DNA of 64,000 nt from Scandinavium goeteborgense (GTDB taxonomy: Bacteria > Pseudomonadota > Gammaproteobacteria > Enterobacterales > Enterobacteriaceae). The position numbers were made by a program, and so were the translations under genes. Where the stretch lies: assembly GCF_003935895.2 (NCBI RefSeq), contig NZ_CP054058.1, forward strand, positions 4,383,177 through 4,447,176. The letters run 5' to 3'. Below the pieces are notes generated by a model. It saw nothing but the letters and a program-made list of their open reading frames with translations, was not told where the DNA came from and searched no databases. Of this stretch, positions 31,000 through 44,371 are shown piece by piece (position 1 is the stretch's first letter; each line of letters opens with the position of its first letter).

Positions 31000-32540
31000 C
31001 CCGCGAGGAAGAAACGGAACGCCGGATTACTGGTTTCATCGTGACACTCGTAGCCCAGCTCGCTGAGTCGGGTTTCGAAATCCGGCTCGTGCTCGCCCAG
31101 TTCAAAACCGGCCAGCACGCGGCCGTAGTCGGTACCGTGGCTGCGGTAATGGAACAACGAAATATTCCAGTGGGTACCGAGGGTGTAGAGAAACTTCAGC
31201 AACGCGCCGGGTGATTCCGGGAATTCGAAGCTGTACAGACGTTCCTGTAACGGTTTCGAAGGACGCCCGCCGACCATGTAGCGAACGTGTAGCTTCGCCA
31301 TTTCATCGTCAGATAAATCCACCACGCTGTAACCCCCGTCATTCAGCAGACCGAGGATCTCTTTGCGCTCTTCCAGGCCACGGCTGAGACGCACCCCGAC
31401 GAAAATACAGGCGTCTTTGGCATCGGCAAAACGGTAGTTAAATTCCGTTACCGATCGCCCGCCCAGCAGCTGGCAAAACTTGAGGAAGCTGCCCTTCTCT
31501 TCAGGGATGGTTACCGCCAGTAGCGCTTCACGCTGTTCGCCCAACTCGCAGCGTTCAGACACATAGCGCAATCCGTGGAAGTTAACGTTCGCCCCGGACA
31601 GCACGTGCGCCAGGCGTTCGCCGCGAATGTTGTGCTGTGCGATGTATTTTTTCATCCCCGCCAGGGCCAGCGCCCCAGACGGTTCCGCCACCGCGCGCAC
31701 ATCTTCGAACAGATCTTTCATTGCCGCACAGATTGCGTCGCTGTCGACGGTGACGATATCGTCGAGATACTCCTGGCATAGCCGGAAGGTTTCATCGCCA
31801 ATGCGCTTCACCGCCACGCCTTCGGCAAACAGCCCGACGCGGGGTAAATCGACCGGATGCCCGGCGTCCAGCGCCGCTTTCAGACAGGCAGAATCTTCCG
31901 CTTCCACCGCGATCACTTTGATTTGCGGCATCAGCTGTTTGATAAGCACCGCGACACCGGCCGCCAGGCCGCCACCGCCAACTGGGACGAATACGCGATC
32001 GAGATGCGCATCCTGCTGAATCAGCTCCAGTGCCAGCGTGCCCTGCCCGGCAATCACCATCGGATGATCAAACGGCGGCACCCAGGTAAAGCCCTGCTGC
32101 TGCGCCAGTTCGATAGCTTTGGCCTTGGCCTCATCGAAATTCGCGCCATGCAGCAGCACTTCGCCACCAAAACCGCGCACCGCATCAACTTTGATATCCG
32201 CGGTCGCCACCGGCATTACAATCAGCGCTTTAATACCCAGACGGGCCGACGAGAACGCCACGCCCTGAGCGTGATTTCCCGCAGAAGCCGTAATCACGCC
32301 ACACGCTTTTTGCTCTTCGGTCAGGCTCGCCATCATCGCGTACGCACCGCGCAGCTTGAAGCTGTGAACCGGCTGACGATCTTCGCGCTTCACCAGCACC
32401 ACGTTGTCGAGCCGGGCGGAGATTTTCTCCATCTTCTGCAAAGGCGTGACCTGCACGGCTTCATAGACCGGCGCACGCAGCACCGCTCTGAGATATTCCG
32501 CCCCCTCAGGGGCGGTGGATAGCGGTTGGGATTCGGCCAT
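30996..32540 (-). CDS. ilvA: Threonine deaminase, biosynthetic
   Basis: A 514-residue PLP enzyme that commits threonine to isoleucine synthesis. The PLP lysine is in SFKLRGAY (Lys62). The glycine loop GGGGLAAG and two C-terminal ACT-like domains for isoleucine inhibition and valine activation are intact. It follows ilvD by two bases and is the last gene of ilvGMEDA. Confidence 0.99.
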   Translation of the reverse strand: MAESQPLSTAPEGAEYLRAVLRAPVYEAVQVTPLQKMEKISARLDNVVLVKREDRQPVHSFKLRGAYAMMASLTEEQKACGVITASAGNHAQGVAFSSARLGIKALIVMPVATADIKVDAVRGFGGEVLLHGANFDEAKAKAIELAQQQGFTWVPPFDHPMVIAGQGTLALELIQQDAHLDRVFVPVGGGGLAAGVAVLIKQLMPQIKVIAVEAEDSACLKAALDAGHPVDLPRVGLFAEGVAVKRIGDETFRLCQEYLDDIVTVDSDAICAAMKDLFEDVRAVAEPSGALALAGMKKYIAQHNIRGERLAHVLSGANVNFHGLRYVSERCELGEQREALLAVTIPEEKGSFLKFCQLLGGRSVTEFNYRFADAKDACIFVGVRLSRGLEERKEILGLLNDGGYSVVDLSDDEMAKLHVRYMVGGRPSKPLQERLYSFEFPESPGALLKFLYTLGTHWNISLFHYRSHGTDYGRVLAGFELGEHEPDFETRLSELGYECHDETSNPAFRFFLAG

Positions 32541-32542
32541 GA

Positions 32543-34393
32543 TCAGCCCCCAAGTTTGGATTTATCGCGCACTGCACCTTTGTCTGCACTGGTCGCCAGG
32601 CTGGCGTAGGCACGCAGCGCGAAGGAAACCTGACGTTCGCGATTGCGCGGAGTCCAGGCCTGATCGCCACGTGCGTCCTGCGCTTCACGACGCGCAGCCA
32701 GTTCCTGATCGCTCAGCTGCAGCTGAATACCACGGCTCGGAATGTCGATGGCAATCATGTCGCCATCTTCAATCAGCGCGATGTTGCCGCCGCTTGCCGC
32801 TTCCGGTGATACATGGCCGATAGACAGACCCGACGTCCCGCCGGAGAAGCGTCCGTCGGTGACCAGCGCACAAGCTTTACCGAGGCCCATTGATTTCAGG
32901 AAGGTGGTTGGGTACAGCATTTCCTGCATGCCCGGCCCGCCTTTTGGCCCTTCGTAGCGGATAACCACCACGTCGCCGGCAACCACTTTGCCGCCGAGAA
33001 TTGCTTCTACCGCATCGTCCTGGCTTTCGTAGACTTTCGCCGGGCCGGTGAATTTCAGATTACTGTCGTCCACACCCGCGGTTTTCACGATGCAGCCGTT
33101 TTCCGCGAAGTTACCGTACAGCACTGCCAAACCACCGTCCTGACTGTAGGCATTTTCCAGTGAACGGATACAGCCTTCGGCGCGATCGTCGTCCAGCGTG
33201 TCCCAACGGCAGTTCTGCGAGAAGGCCTGCGTGGTACGAATACCTGCCGGTCCCGCACGGAACATGGTTTTCACCGCCTCGTCTTTGGTCAGCATCACAT
33301 CGTACTGATCCAACGTCTGCGGCAGTGACAGCCCCAGTACGTTTTTCACGTCGCGGTTCAGCAGCCCGGCGCGGTCCAGCTCTCCGAGAATACCGAGCAC
33401 ACCACCGGCGCGGTGCACGTCTTCCATGTGATATTTCTGGGTACTTGGCGCGACTTTACACAGCTGCGGCACATTGCGGGACAGCTTGTCGATGTCCGTC
33501 ATGGTGAAGTCAATTTCCGCTTCCTGCGCGGCGGCCAGCAGGTGCAAAACGGTATTGGTGGAACCACCCATGGCGATATCCAGCGTCATGGCGTTCTCAA
33601 ACGCGGCTTTGCTGGCGATATTACGCGGCAGCGCAGACGCGTCGTCCTGCTCGTAATAACGCTTGGTCAGCTCAACGATGCGCGTACCGGCGTTGAGGAA
33701 CAGGTCCTTACGATCGGCGTGCGTTGCCAGCAGCGAGCCGTTGCCCGGCTGCGACAGGCCCAGCGCTTCGGTCAGGCAGTTCATCGAGTTGGCGGTGAAC
33801 ATGCCGGAACAGGAACCACAGGTCGGACACGCGGAGCGCTCAATCTGATCGCTCTGTTCGTCGGACACTTTAGGGTCCGCGCCCTGAATCATCGCATCAA
33901 CCAGGTCCAGCTTGATGATCTGATCGGAAAGCTTGGTTTTACCGGCTTCCATCGGACCGCCGGAAACAAAGATCACTGGAATGTTGAGGCGCAGAGACGC
34001 CATCAGCATCCCCGGGGTGATTTTGTCGCAGTTGGAGATACACACCATTGCATCCGCGCAGTGGGCGTTCACCATGTATTCCACGGAATCGGCGATCAGT
34101 TCGCGCGACGGCAGCGAATACAGCATGCCCCCGTGGCCCATGGCGATGCCGTCATCGACGGCAATGGTGTTGAATTCTTTTGCCACGCCGCCGGAGGCTT
34201 CGATTTGCTCAGCAACCAGTTTACCGAGGTCGCGCAAATGGACGTGGCCTGGCACGAACTGGGTAAACGAGTTCACAACGGCAATAATGGGTTTGCCAAA
34301 ATCGGCATCTGTCATCCCGGTGGCGCGCCACAGCGCGCGGGCACCCGCCATATTACGGCCGTGGGTGGTAGTGGCGGAACGATACTTAGGCAT
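32543..34393 (-). CDS. ilvD: Dihydroxy-acid dehydratase
   Basis: A 616-residue Fe-S enzyme that makes the keto acids of valine and isoleucine. The cluster cysteines are in NCDKITPGM and [17 protein letters not shown], and the C-terminal [20 protein letters not shown] block is intact. It follows ilvE after 56 bases. Confidence 0.99.
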   Translation of the reverse strand: MPKYRSATTTHGRNMAGARALWRATGMTDADFGKPIIAVVNSFTQFVPGHVHLRDLGKLVAEQIEASGGVAKEFNTIAVDDGIAMGHGGMLYSLPSRELIADSVEYMVNAHCADAMVCISNCDKITPGMLMASLRLNIPVIFVSGGPMEAGKTKLSDQIIKLDLVDAMIQGADPKVSDEQSDQIERSACPTCGSCSGMFTANSMNCLTEALGLSQPGNGSLLATHADRKDLFLNAGTRIVELTKRYYEQDDASALPRNIASKAAFENAMTLDIAMGGSTNTVLHLLAAAQEAEIDFTMTDIDKLSRNVPQLCKVAPSTQKYHMEDVHRAGGVLGILGELDRAGLLNRDVKNVLGLSLPQTLDQYDVMLTKDEAVKTMFRAGPAGIRTTQAFSQNCRWDTLDDDRAEGCIRSLENAYSQDGGLAVLYGNFAENGCIVKTAGVDDSNLKFTGPAKVYESQDDAVEAILGGKVVAGDVVVIRYEGPKGGPGMQEMLYPTTFLKSMGLGKACALVTDGRFSGGTSGLSIGHVSPEAASGGNIALIEDGDMIAIDIPSRGIQLQLSDQELAARREAQDARGDQAWTPRNRERQVSFALRAYASLATSADKGAVRDKSKLGG

Positions 34394-34449
34394 GCTCTGT
34401 TTACTCCCGTCTATCTGTTAAATGGGACGGTGCGTGCCGTCCCATTGTT

Positions 34450-35382
34450 TTATTTCGGATTAACTTGATCCAACCAACCCCATTTATCTTCGGTTTCACC
34501 GGTAAAGAGGCCAAAGAATGCTTGCTGAATACGTTTGGTGACCGGGCCACAGCGGCCTTCGCCCACCTGGATGCGGTCGACGCTGCGAACCGGCGTGATT
34601 TCTGCGGCGGTACCGGACATGAACACTTCGTCAGCCAGATACAGCGATTCGCGGGACAGCACCTGCTCGCGAACTTCGATATTGAGGTCTTTCGCCAGTT
34701 TGATGATGGCATCACGGGTAATACCCGGCAGCGCGGAAGAGGTAAACGGCGGCGTGAACAGAATGCCGTCTTTCACTTCGAACAGGTTCTCGCCTGCGCC
34801 TTCAGAGATATAGCCGTTCACATCCAGCGCGATCCCTTCCTGGTAGCCGTGACGACGCGCTTCGCTGCCGACCAGCAATGAGGAAAGGTAGTTCCCGCCC
34901 GCTTTCGCGGCGGTTGGGATGGTGTTCGGTGCCACACGATTCCAGGAAGACACCATTGCGTCGATCCCTTGATCCAGCGCTTCTGCGCCGAGGTATGCAC
35001 CCCAAGGGAAAGCGGCAATGATAACGTCAGTGTTGTAACCGTCTGGCGGGTTCACGCCCATACCAACATCGCCAACGAACACCAGCGGACGAATGTAGGC
35101 GCTGGTCAGGTTATTTTTACGGATAACGTTCCGGCAGGCTTCCATCAGTTCATCAACGCTCTGAGAAACCGGGAAACGATAAATTTTGGCTGAATCATGC
35201 AGACGCTGCATGTGTTCACGATGACGGAACACCACCGGGCCTTTGTGAGAATCGTAGCAACGGATGCCTTCGAAGACGGACGTCCCGTAATGCAGAGCGT
35301 GGGACATCACGTGCACCTTCGCTTCACCCCATGGGGTCATCTCACCATTAAACCAGATGTAATCAGCTTTTTTCGTCGTCAT
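34450..35382 (-). CDS. ilvE: Branched-chain amino acid aminotransferase
   Basis: A 310-residue class IV PLP aminotransferase that makes leucine, isoleucine and valine. The PLP lysine lies in TIPTAAKAGGNYLSS (about residue 160). The C-terminus ends VNPK, one residue longer than in E. coli. It starts 17 bases after ilvM. Confidence 0.99.
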   Translation of the reverse strand: MTTKKADYIWFNGEMTPWGEAKVHVMSHALHYGTSVFEGIRCYDSHKGPVVFRHREHMQRLHDSAKIYRFPVSQSVDELMEACRNVIRKNNLTSAYIRPLVFVGDVGMGVNPPDGYNTDVIIAAFPWGAYLGAEALDQGIDAMVSSWNRVAPNTIPTAAKAGGNYLSSLLVGSEARRHGYQEGIALDVNGYISEGAGENLFEVKDGILFTPPFTSSALPGITRDAIIKLAKDLNIEVREQVLSRESLYLADEVFMSGTAAEITPVRSVDRIQVGEGRCGPVTKRIQQAFFGLFTGETEDKWGWLDQVNPK

Positions 35383-35399
35383 TGTTCTTCCTTTTGCGC

Positions 35400-35663
35400 T
35401 CAGGCGCGGATTTGTTGTGATGTTGTTGTTCGTTGCTGGATCTCGACGCGGGCGACGTCTACCAGTTTGCTTAACTGACTAAACAGTAATTCGACTGGAC
35501 GAAGGCTGGCAACGGTCAATTCAATATTTATGTTCTGGGCGTCGGTGGCGGTTTCCATGTTCATGGCACAAATTTGAAAACCACGATGGCGTACCACGCG
35601 CAAAACGCGCTCTAACGTTTCCGGGTTGAAGCGGGCCTGTACGGCAACCTGATGATGCATCAT
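35400..35663 (-). CDS. ilvM: Acetohydroxyacid synthase II, small subunit
   Basis: An 87-residue ACT-domain subunit that supports and stabilises the IlvG catalytic subunit of the valine-resistant AHAS II. Same length as in E. coli. It overlaps the ilvG stop by four bases. Confidence 0.97.
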   Translation of the reverse strand: MMHHQVAVQARFNPETLERVLRVVRHRGFQICAMNMETATDAQNINIELTVASLRPVELLFSQLSKLVDVARVEIQQRTTTSQQIRA

Positions 35664-37306
35664 GATAATTTCTCCAGCATTTCTGCATTACTGGCACCCG
35701 GCGGTACCAGCGGCCAGACGTTTTCGAGTTCGTCGATTGAGACATGAAGCAGGTATGGCCCGGTGCTGTTCAGCATGGTGTCGAGAGCCGCTTCAACCTG
35801 GTCTTTACGGGTAATGTGCTGACCAGGAATGCCAAAGGCACTGGCCAGTACGAGGAAATCAGGGTTATCGGTGAGCGTGGTTTCGCTGTAGCGCTCCTGG
35901 AAAAAAAGCTGCTGCCACTGACGAACCATTCCCAGGCGCTGGTTGTCGAGAATGACAATCTTCACCGGCAGCTGCTTACGCTTCACGGTGCCGAGCTCCT
36001 GCACGTTCATCATGAACGAGCCATCCCCGGAAATGCAGATAACGGTATCGTTCGGACGCGCAACCTGCGCCCCCACGGCCGCAGGCAGGCCAAAGCCCAT
36101 CGTGCCTAAACCGCTAGAGGTGATGAAATTTTCAGGATGGGTATAGGTCATGTGCTGCGCCGACCACATCTGATGCTGCCCGACGTCGGTCGTCACTACG
36201 CTATTGGCCGGTTTGCGATCGGACAGCTGTTTGAGCAGCAATGGCGCGTAAATGGCCTCGCCTGGATGGTCGTAGCGCCAGGCGCTCTCGGCACGTAATT
36301 CCGCCGTGTGTTTACGCCACGCATCGATATTCAGCGGCTGTTGCAGCGCAGGTAACAACGCGTTCAAATCAGCCTGCAGACCCACATGAACCTGACGCAG
36401 CTTGTTCAGTTCCGCCGGGTCGATATCCATGTGGATGACTTTCGCATTCGGTGCAAACGTATTCAGCTTGCCAGTCACGCGGTCATCAAAGCGCGCGCCG
36501 ACGGCAATCAGCAAATCACACTGTTGTACTGCCAGGTTGGCCGCTTTGGTGCCGTGCATGCCCAGCATCGCCAGGTAGTACGGGTAATCTGCATCTACTG
36601 CACCGAGCCCCTTCAACGTGCAGGTGACGGGCATTTGCGTAACCGCGATAAACTCGCGCAGGGCAGGAACCGCCTGCGCCATCCCGACGCCACCGCCAAC
36701 GTACAATATCGGCTGACTGGCCTGGGCAATCATCTGGCGAGCCTGTTCAACGTCTTCAAACGGGAAAGCCGTTTCATCTTCAACAGTGGAAAAATGCGGC
36801 TCAAGTGCGGCGCTGGCGACCTGGATATCTTTCGGGATATCAACCAATACCGGGCCAGGACGGCCTGAGTTTGCCACCTGGAAAGCTTCAGCCATTACGC
36901 GTGGAAGCTCTTCCAGCGACTGCACCAGAAAACTGTGTTTGGTGCAGGCCAGTGATAAACCGAGCACGTCCACTTCCTGAAAAGCATCGGTGCCGATAAA
37001 CGAGGAAGCGACCTGCCCGGTGATGGCCACCACCGGGACGGAATCCAACAGCGCATCAGCAAGACCGGTGATGAGGTTGGTGGCTCCTGGGCCGGAAGTG
37101 GCCATACACACACCGGTTTTACCCGTTGCGCGGGCATAACCAATCGCCGCCATTGCCGCGCCCTGCTCATGGCGACACAGCAGGTGTTCCACGCCACCGT
37201 CGTATAACGCATCGTAGATAGGCATTATGGCGCCGCCCGGATAGCCGAATACGGTCTCGACTCCCTGCGCTCGCAACGCATGTACCACCCACTGAGCCCC
37301 ATTCAT
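35660..37306 (-). CDS. ilvG: Acetohydroxyacid synthase II, large subunit (intact)
   Basis: A 548-residue ThDP enzyme that makes acetolactate and acetohydroxybutyrate. [15 protein letters not shown] at the N-terminus and the ThDP/Mg motif [15 protein letters not shown] are present. The frame is unbroken, unlike E. coli K-12, where ilvG carries a frameshift that makes the strain valine-sensitive. Start [12 protein letters not shown] at 37306 follows the ilvX stop by two bases; the longer open frame upstream is rejected because ilvX lies there in another frame. Confidence 0.98.
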   Translation of the reverse strand: MNGAQWVVHALRAQGVETVFGYPGGAIMPIYDALYDGGVEHLLCRHEQGAAMAAIGYARATGKTGVCMATSGPGATNLITGLADALLDSVPVVAITGQVASSFIGTDAFQEVDVLGLSLACTKHSFLVQSLEELPRVMAEAFQVANSGRPGPVLVDIPKDIQVASAALEPHFSTVEDETAFPFEDVEQARQMIAQASQPILYVGGGVGMAQAVPALREFIAVTQMPVTCTLKGLGAVDADYPYYLAMLGMHGTKAANLAVQQCDLLIAVGARFDDRVTGKLNTFAPNAKVIHMDIDPAELNKLRQVHVGLQADLNALLPALQQPLNIDAWRKHTAELRAESAWRYDHPGEAIYAPLLLKQLSDRKPANSVVTTDVGQHQMWSAQHMTYTHPENFITSSGLGTMGFGLPAAVGAQVARPNDTVICISGDGSFMMNVQELGTVKRKQLPVKIVILDNQRLGMVRQWQQLFFQERYSETTLTDNPDFLVLASAFGIPGQHITRKDQVEAALDTMLNSTGPYLLHVSIDELENVWPLVPPGASNAEMLEKLS

Positions 37307-37308
37307 AG

Positions 37309-37359
37309 TTACTTCCCCGTCACATTTCGTGAGAAACAGAATTTTATGCTGATAGTCAT
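37309..37359 (-). CDS. ilvX: Small peptide IlvX
   Basis: A 16-residue peptide, [16 protein letters not shown], just before ilvG on the minus strand. E. coli IlvX is MNNSTKFCFSRFRTGN, also 16 residues, at the same place. AGAGGAAC lies at good spacing before the ATG at 37359, and TAA ends two bases before the ilvG ATG, so translational coupling with ilvG is likely. Conservation of KFCFSR despite drift in the flanks argues for real translation. Function unknown. Confidence 0.8.
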   Translation of the reverse strand: MTISIKFCFSRNVTGK

Positions 37360-37389
37360 GTTCTGTTCCTCTTTGGTTTTTCGCAGTCA

Positions 37390-37427
37390 TAAAAAAACCC
37401 CCGGACCTTTCGGTGCGGGGGTCTTAG
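37390..37427 (-). terminator. ilvGMEDA attenuator
   Basis: On the minus strand GACCCCCGCACC-gaaa-GGTCCGGGGG is followed by seven T, just past ilvL. This is the attenuation terminator of the operon. When branched-chain aminoacyl-tRNAs are scarce, stalling in ilvL lets an antiterminator form. Confidence 0.9.
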
Positions 37428-37445
37428 TTCGTTAAGGCTTGTTTT

Positions 37446-37544
37446 CTAAGCCTTTCCTCTTCCAAGTGCAGCCCCGCACGGTGGGATAATAATCACCACC
37501 ACGCTAATCACGACCAGGCTAATCACTCGTAGAAGGGCTGTCAT
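37446..37544 (-). CDS. ilvL: ilv operon leader peptide
   Basis: A 32-residue leader peptide, starting MTALLRVISLVVISVVVII and ending GAALGRGKA. It holds many Ile, Val and Leu codons and its amino acid sequence appears identical to that of E. coli. Ribosome stalling at these codons controls the attenuator that follows. Confidence 0.95.
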   Translation of the reverse strand: MTALLRVISLVVISVVVIIIPPCGAALGRGKA

Positions 37545-37586
37545 TTTCTGTTCTTTCTGGCTTCTTGTTCGAAGGAATACCTAAAG

Positions 37587-37615
37587 AGTTACCACAGACT
37601 CTGCGAATAACACAA
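37587..37615 (-). promoter_or_regulatory. ilvGMEDA promoter
   Basis: On the minus strand TTGTGT (37615-37610), a 17-base spacer and GTAACT (37592-37587) lie about 45 bases before ilvL and match the position of ilvGp2 in E. coli. The AT-rich DNA upstream, with TTTTTTATAA runs (about 37619-37682), fits the known IHF-supported activation. The rest of the gap up to 37871 holds the divergent comM promoter region; I see no gene there. Confidence 0.65.
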
Positions 37616-37871
37616 GATTTTTTATAATGCGTTTTCTGATCGCGCTAACGATATTGGTAAAAAGTATTGTTTTTTATAAGAAATAACTGAGATGAAAATT
37701 CTTCATTACATTCAGGCAATTCAATGACGTCTATTTTTCGCGAACGCGCTTCCAATTGTATGTAACGGTAATGAAAACCCCTGCAAATCACCGGATAAAT
37801 GCTCGTAAAAAACAACATTGTTCATTGTCACGCTTGCACGAGACGACATACTGACTTTTCACGGAGGCACT

Positions 37872-39390
37872 ATGTCATTGTCGATTATTTATACACGGGC
37901 CGCATTGGGGGTGAACGCCCCGCTCATCACCGTGGAAGTGCATATCAGTAACGGATTACCCGGCTTAACGATGGTGGGTTTACCGGAAACCGCGGTGAAA
38001 GAGGCTCGCGATCGCGTTAGAAGCGCGATGATTAATAGCGGGTATGAATTTCCGGCAAAGAAAATAACCATCAACCTGGCACCGGCCGATCTTCCCAAGG
38101 AAGGCGGACGATACGACTTGCCTATCGCAATTGCGCTTCTGGCGGCGTCTGAGCAACTCAACGCAACCAGACTTAGCCAACGAGCTTATAGGTGAACTCG
38201 CGCTTACAGGTGCACTACGCGGAGTTACCGGGGCCATTTCCGGTGCGATGGAAGCTATCAGCGCAGGCCGACAGATTATTGTGGCCGCGGAGAATGCCCC
38301 TGAGGTCGGCCTGATTGGCGGAACAGACTGTTTCATTGCCAGCCATCTGCAGGAGGTTTGTGCATTTCTTGAGGGACGCACAGAATTGCCACATCCTGAA
38401 ATGCTGGAAGACATACCTACGACCGTTGAGCCCGACATCAGCGACGTGATAGGCCAACAGCAGGGAAAGCGCGCGTTGGAAATTGCCGCCGCGGGCGGGC
38501 ATAACCTGCTACTTGTGGGACCACCGGGTACCGGAAAAACGATGCTGGCAAGCCGGCTACCTGGCATTCTGCCCTCTCTGAGCAGCCAGGAAGCCCTGGA
38601 GAGTGCGGCAATCCTCAGCCTGACCAGTGCGGGGCAACTTCACCAACAATGGCGTAAGCGCCCATTCCGCTCGCCCCATCACAGTGCATCACTTACGGCA
38701 ATGGTTGGTGGTGGTACGATCCCCGCCCCAGGGGAGATCTCGTTAGCGCATAATGGCATTCTGTTTCTCGACGAACTCCCGGAATTCGAACGGCGGGTGC
38801 TGGATGCCCTGCGTGAACCCATTGAGTCAGGAAAAATTCATATCTCCCGGACTCGGGCAAAAATTACCTATCCGGCACGTTTTCAACTCATTGCCGCCAT
38901 GAACCCCAGCCCGACGGGACACTACCAGGGCAATCATAACCGCAGCTCTCCGGAGCAAATCCTGCGCTACCTGGCACGTCTGTCGGGGCCTTTTCTCGAC
39001 CGCTTTGATCTCTCTCTGGAGATCCCGCTCCCGCCTCCAGGTCTTCTGAGTCAACGGCCTGAAAAAGGCGAAAGCAGCACGACAGTTAAGGCCCGCGTCA
39101 TTGCCGCGCAGCAGATACAGTTGTCTCGCCAGGGAAAGCTCAACGCCCTACTCGAGAATAATGAGATTAAAACGTGGTGTGAATTACAGGAGGAGGACGC
39201 GGTATGGCTGGAACAGGCTTTAGCCCAATTGGGATTATCGATTCGGGCCTGGCAGCGTCTGATTAAGGTTTCGCGGACTCTGGCCGATCTCGCCGGAGCG
39301 GAAAAGATAACACGGGTACATTTACAGGAAGCACTGGGGTATCGGGCAATAGAAAGGTTACTGATTCATTTACAGAAAATGATGGCGTAA
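37872..39390 (+). pseudogene. comM: ComM (YifB) branch-migration helicase, broken by a frameshift
   Basis: ATG 37872 has GGAGG before it. Frame 1 encodes the usual N-terminus ([24 protein letters not shown]) and ends at TGA 38193 after [19 protein letters not shown]. The rest continues in another frame from about 38181: [14 protein letters not shown], Walker A GPPGTGKT, DELPEFERR and so on, to 39390. E. coli reads EQLTANKLDEYELVGELAL here. Restoring two bases next to 38180/38181 would give [10 protein letters not shown]-x-ELIGELAL, with exactly the family length. So a two-base deletion is likely, away from any homopolymer. ComM is a hexameric helicase that helps integrate DNA in natural transformation. 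A sequencing error is not excluded. Confidence 0.9.
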
Positions 39391-39416
39391 AAAAGGGGCT
39401 TTCGCCCCTTTCTCAT
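39391..39416. terminator. Terminator between comM and maoP
   Basis: AAAAGGGGC-ttt-GCCCCTTTCTC directly after the comM stop. With A on one side and T on the other it can serve both convergent genes. Confidence 0.8.
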
Positions 39417-39754
39417 TAATCGTCGCTTTCGGTGTAGTCTTCTGCACCTTCTGTCTGTGGCTTACCACCGGACAGCGTATGAAAACGTTTTGGCCGTTTG
39501 ATTCGCGCCATGTATTTGATCCATACACGCTCAATCTCGGTTGCCGGTTCGCGTTCGCCACGGCATACCGCGACAAACTGCTTTTCGTCTTCCGTCAGGG
39601 GCTCACGGTGACCCAGTTCCAGCTCATTAAACGCATAACCGTGGCGCTCCAGCAGTTGGGCTTCTTTAATGGTGAAGTCACCATGACGAGAGAATCCACG
39701 CGGATAATTTTTATTGTCAAAAAAACGATTAGTCGTCGTAAAGCTTTCCGCCAT
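39416..39754 (-). CDS. maoP: Ori macrodomain protein MaoP
   Basis: A 112-residue acidic-tailed protein (formerly YifE), same length as in E. coli. MaoP and the adjacent site maoS organise the chromosomal Ori region into a macrodomain. I cannot point to the maoS site, which should lie next to this gene. Confidence 0.95.
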   Translation of the reverse strand: MAESFTTTNRFFDNKNYPRGFSRHGDFTIKEAQLLERHGYAFNELELGHREPLTEDEKQFVAVCRGEREPATEIERVWIKYMARIKRPKRFHTLSGGKPQTEGAEDYTESDD

Positions 39755-39811
39755 CCTACACGCTCCTAATTCTTTGGCTGAGCTATTTATGGCGCGGAGT
39801 ATTAGTTACGC

Positions 39812-39840
39812 TTGACAGAGCGTCAAACAAAACATTTAAA
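39812..39840 (+). promoter_or_regulatory. hdfR promoter
   Basis: TTGACA (39812-39817), a 17-base spacer and TTTAAA (39835-39840) stand 32 bases before the hdfR GTG. The -35 element overlaps a small inverted repeat TTGAC-agagc-GTCAA (39812-39826), a possible autoregulatory or divergent-control site between maoP and hdfR. Confidence 0.65.
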
Positions 39841-39872
39841 TCAACACGACAAATTATTTTGCGGAGAAGGTT

Positions 39873-40694
39873 GTGGATACGGAATTGCTAAAGACTTTCC
39901 TTGAAGTGAGCCGAACGCGCCACTTCGGGCGTGCGGCAGAAGCGCTATACCTGACGCAATCAGCCGTCAGCTTTCGTATTCGTCAGCTTGAGAACCAACT
40001 GGGTGTGAACCTTTTCACCCGACATCGTAACAATATCCGCCTGACAGCGGCCGGTGAGAAGCTCCTTCCCTATGCCGAAACGCTGATGAGTACCTGGCAA
40101 TTGGCGCGTAAGGAAGTGGCCAATACGTCACGCCATAATGAGTTCTCTATTGGTGCCAGCGCCTCACTGTGGGAATGCATGCTAAATAGCTGGCTGGGGC
40201 GACTCTATCCGTCACACAACACGTTGCAATTTGAGGCCCGTATCGCTCAGAGACAATCGTTGGTTAAACAGCTACATGAGCGTCAGTTGGATTTGCTGAT
40301 TACCACGGAAGCCCCAAAAATGGACGAGTTCAGCAGCCAGTTGCTGGGACATTTCACTTTAGCTCTCTATTGTTCGAGTCCTTCGCAGGTCAAAGCGAAT
40401 CTGAACTATCTGCGGCTGGAATGGGGCCCGGACTTCCAACAGCATGAAGCAGGACTTATTGCACCCGATGACATTCCACTCCTGACAACCAGTTCCGCGG
40501 AGCTGGCACGGCAACAACTCATGCCGCTTGAGGGCTGTTCCTGGCTACCAATGGTTTGGGCGAAAGAGAAAGGCGGCATGCATACCGTCGCTGACAGTGC
40601 GACGCTTTCACGCCCGCTGTATGCCATTTGGCTTCAGAACAGTGACAAGCAGGCGCAAATTCGTGAGATCTTGAAGGTTACAGTGCTCGAATAA
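39873..40694 (+). CDS. hdfR: LysR-type regulator HdfR
   Basis: A 273-residue LysR-family regulator with a GTG start. In E. coli HdfR represses the flagellar master operon flhDC and activates gltBD. The N-terminal helix-turn-helix ([20 protein letters not shown]) is nearly identical to E. coli, and [19 protein letters not shown] in the effector domain is conserved. It is about six residues shorter than in E. coli, mainly by an internal gap near residue 113 and a shorter C-terminus. It converges on the rRNA operon. Confidence 0.95.
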   Translation: MDTELLKTFLEVSRTRHFGRAAEALYLTQSAVSFRIRQLENQLGVNLFTRHRNNIRLTAAGEKLLPYAETLMSTWQLARKEVANTSRHNEFSIGASASLWECMLNSWLGRLYPSHNTLQFEARIAQRQSLVKQLHERQLDLLITTEAPKMDEFSSQLLGHFTLALYCSSPSQVKANLNYLRLEWGPDFQQHEAGLIAPDDIPLLTTSSAELARQQLMPLEGCSWLPMVWAKEKGGMHTVADSATLSRPLYAIWLQNSDKQAQIREILKVTVLE

Positions 40695-40750
40695 AGGACG
40701 TGGATTTTTTTGATAAGAGGAGGCGGATGAAAATCCGCTGAATTTTAGAC

Positions 40751-40785
40751 AAAAAAAATCCTTTGCCGAAGCAAAGGATCATTAT
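40751..40785 (-). terminator. rRNA operon terminator
   Basis: On the minus strand ATCCTTTGC-ttcg-GCAAAGGAT is followed by eight T, right after tRNA-Trp. It ends the rRNA operon. Confidence 0.9.
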
Positions 40786-40786
40786 A

Positions 40787-40862
40787 TGGCAGGGGCGGAG
40801 AGACTCGAACTCGCGACACCCGGTTTTGGAGACCGGTGCTCTACCAACTGAGCTACGCCCCT
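40787..40862 (-). tRNA. trpT: tRNA-Trp (CCA)
   Basis: A 76-base gene with anticodon CCA and encoded 3' CCA. Last gene of the rRNA operon, as at rrnC of E. coli. Confidence 0.98.
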
Positions 40863-40915
40863 AAATAACGCTTATTATTAAGCCCGCAATGAAGCAGGCT
40901 TAATTTTCTAATAAG

Positions 40916-40992
40916 TGGCGGAACGGACGGGACTCGAACCCGCGACCCCCTGCGTGACAGGCAGGTATTCTAACCGACTGAACTACCGCTCC
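40916..40992 (-). tRNA. aspT: tRNA-Asp (GTC)
   Basis: A 77-base gene with anticodon GTC and encoded CCA, between 5S and tRNA-Trp, as at rrnC of E. coli. Confidence 0.98.
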
Positions 40993-41044
40993 ACCGAATT
41001 TCTTTACAACAACCGGTTTTATGCCCCGGTTTAATGCTAATTTG

Positions 41045-41164
41045 ATGCCTGGCAGTTCCCTACTCTCGCATGGGGAGACCCCACACTACCATCGGCGCTA
41101 CGGCGTTTCACTTCTGAGTTCGGCATGGGGTCAGGTGGGACCACCGCGCTGTTGCCGCCAGGCA
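41045..41164 (-). rRNA. rrf: 5S ribosomal RNA
   Basis: A 120-base gene starting TGCCTGGCGGCAACAGCGCG on the minus strand and ending TGCCAGGCAT. It is typical of enterics. Confidence 0.98.
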
Positions 41165-41259
41165 AATTCTGTTTACCAACACACCCTTCAGGGTCTGTCA
41201 GTTAATCTGTTTCAAGCTGAATATCGTCGTCTCTCACGCCAAAACATCTTCGGCGTTGT

Positions 41260-44165
<2,906 letters not shown>

Positions 44166-44371
44166 TCACAACCCGAAGATGTTTCTTTCGATTCATCATC
44201 GACTTGCAATAATTTGAGAGACTCGAACACACCGTATTTTCCTTTCTTATTACGGAGAAAGGAAACAGTGTGTCGTTTCAATTTTCAGCTTGATCCAGAT
44301 TTTTAAAGAGCAAAACTTCGCAGTACACCTTTTCAGGTACACTCTGAAGTTTATTTTCAGCAGTAAAGTGA

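Noticed and set aside
37818-37871. Upstream extension of comM to 37818.
   Set aside because: GGAGG stands directly before ATG 37872, and the conserved [13 protein letters not shown] begins there.
30109-39390. Search for an unknown gene in the ilv region on the opposite strand, where long shadow frames occur (33413-34468, 351 codons).
   Set aside because: It lies wholly antisense to ilvD with codon positions dictated by ilvD; no ribosome site and a composition typical of shadows.
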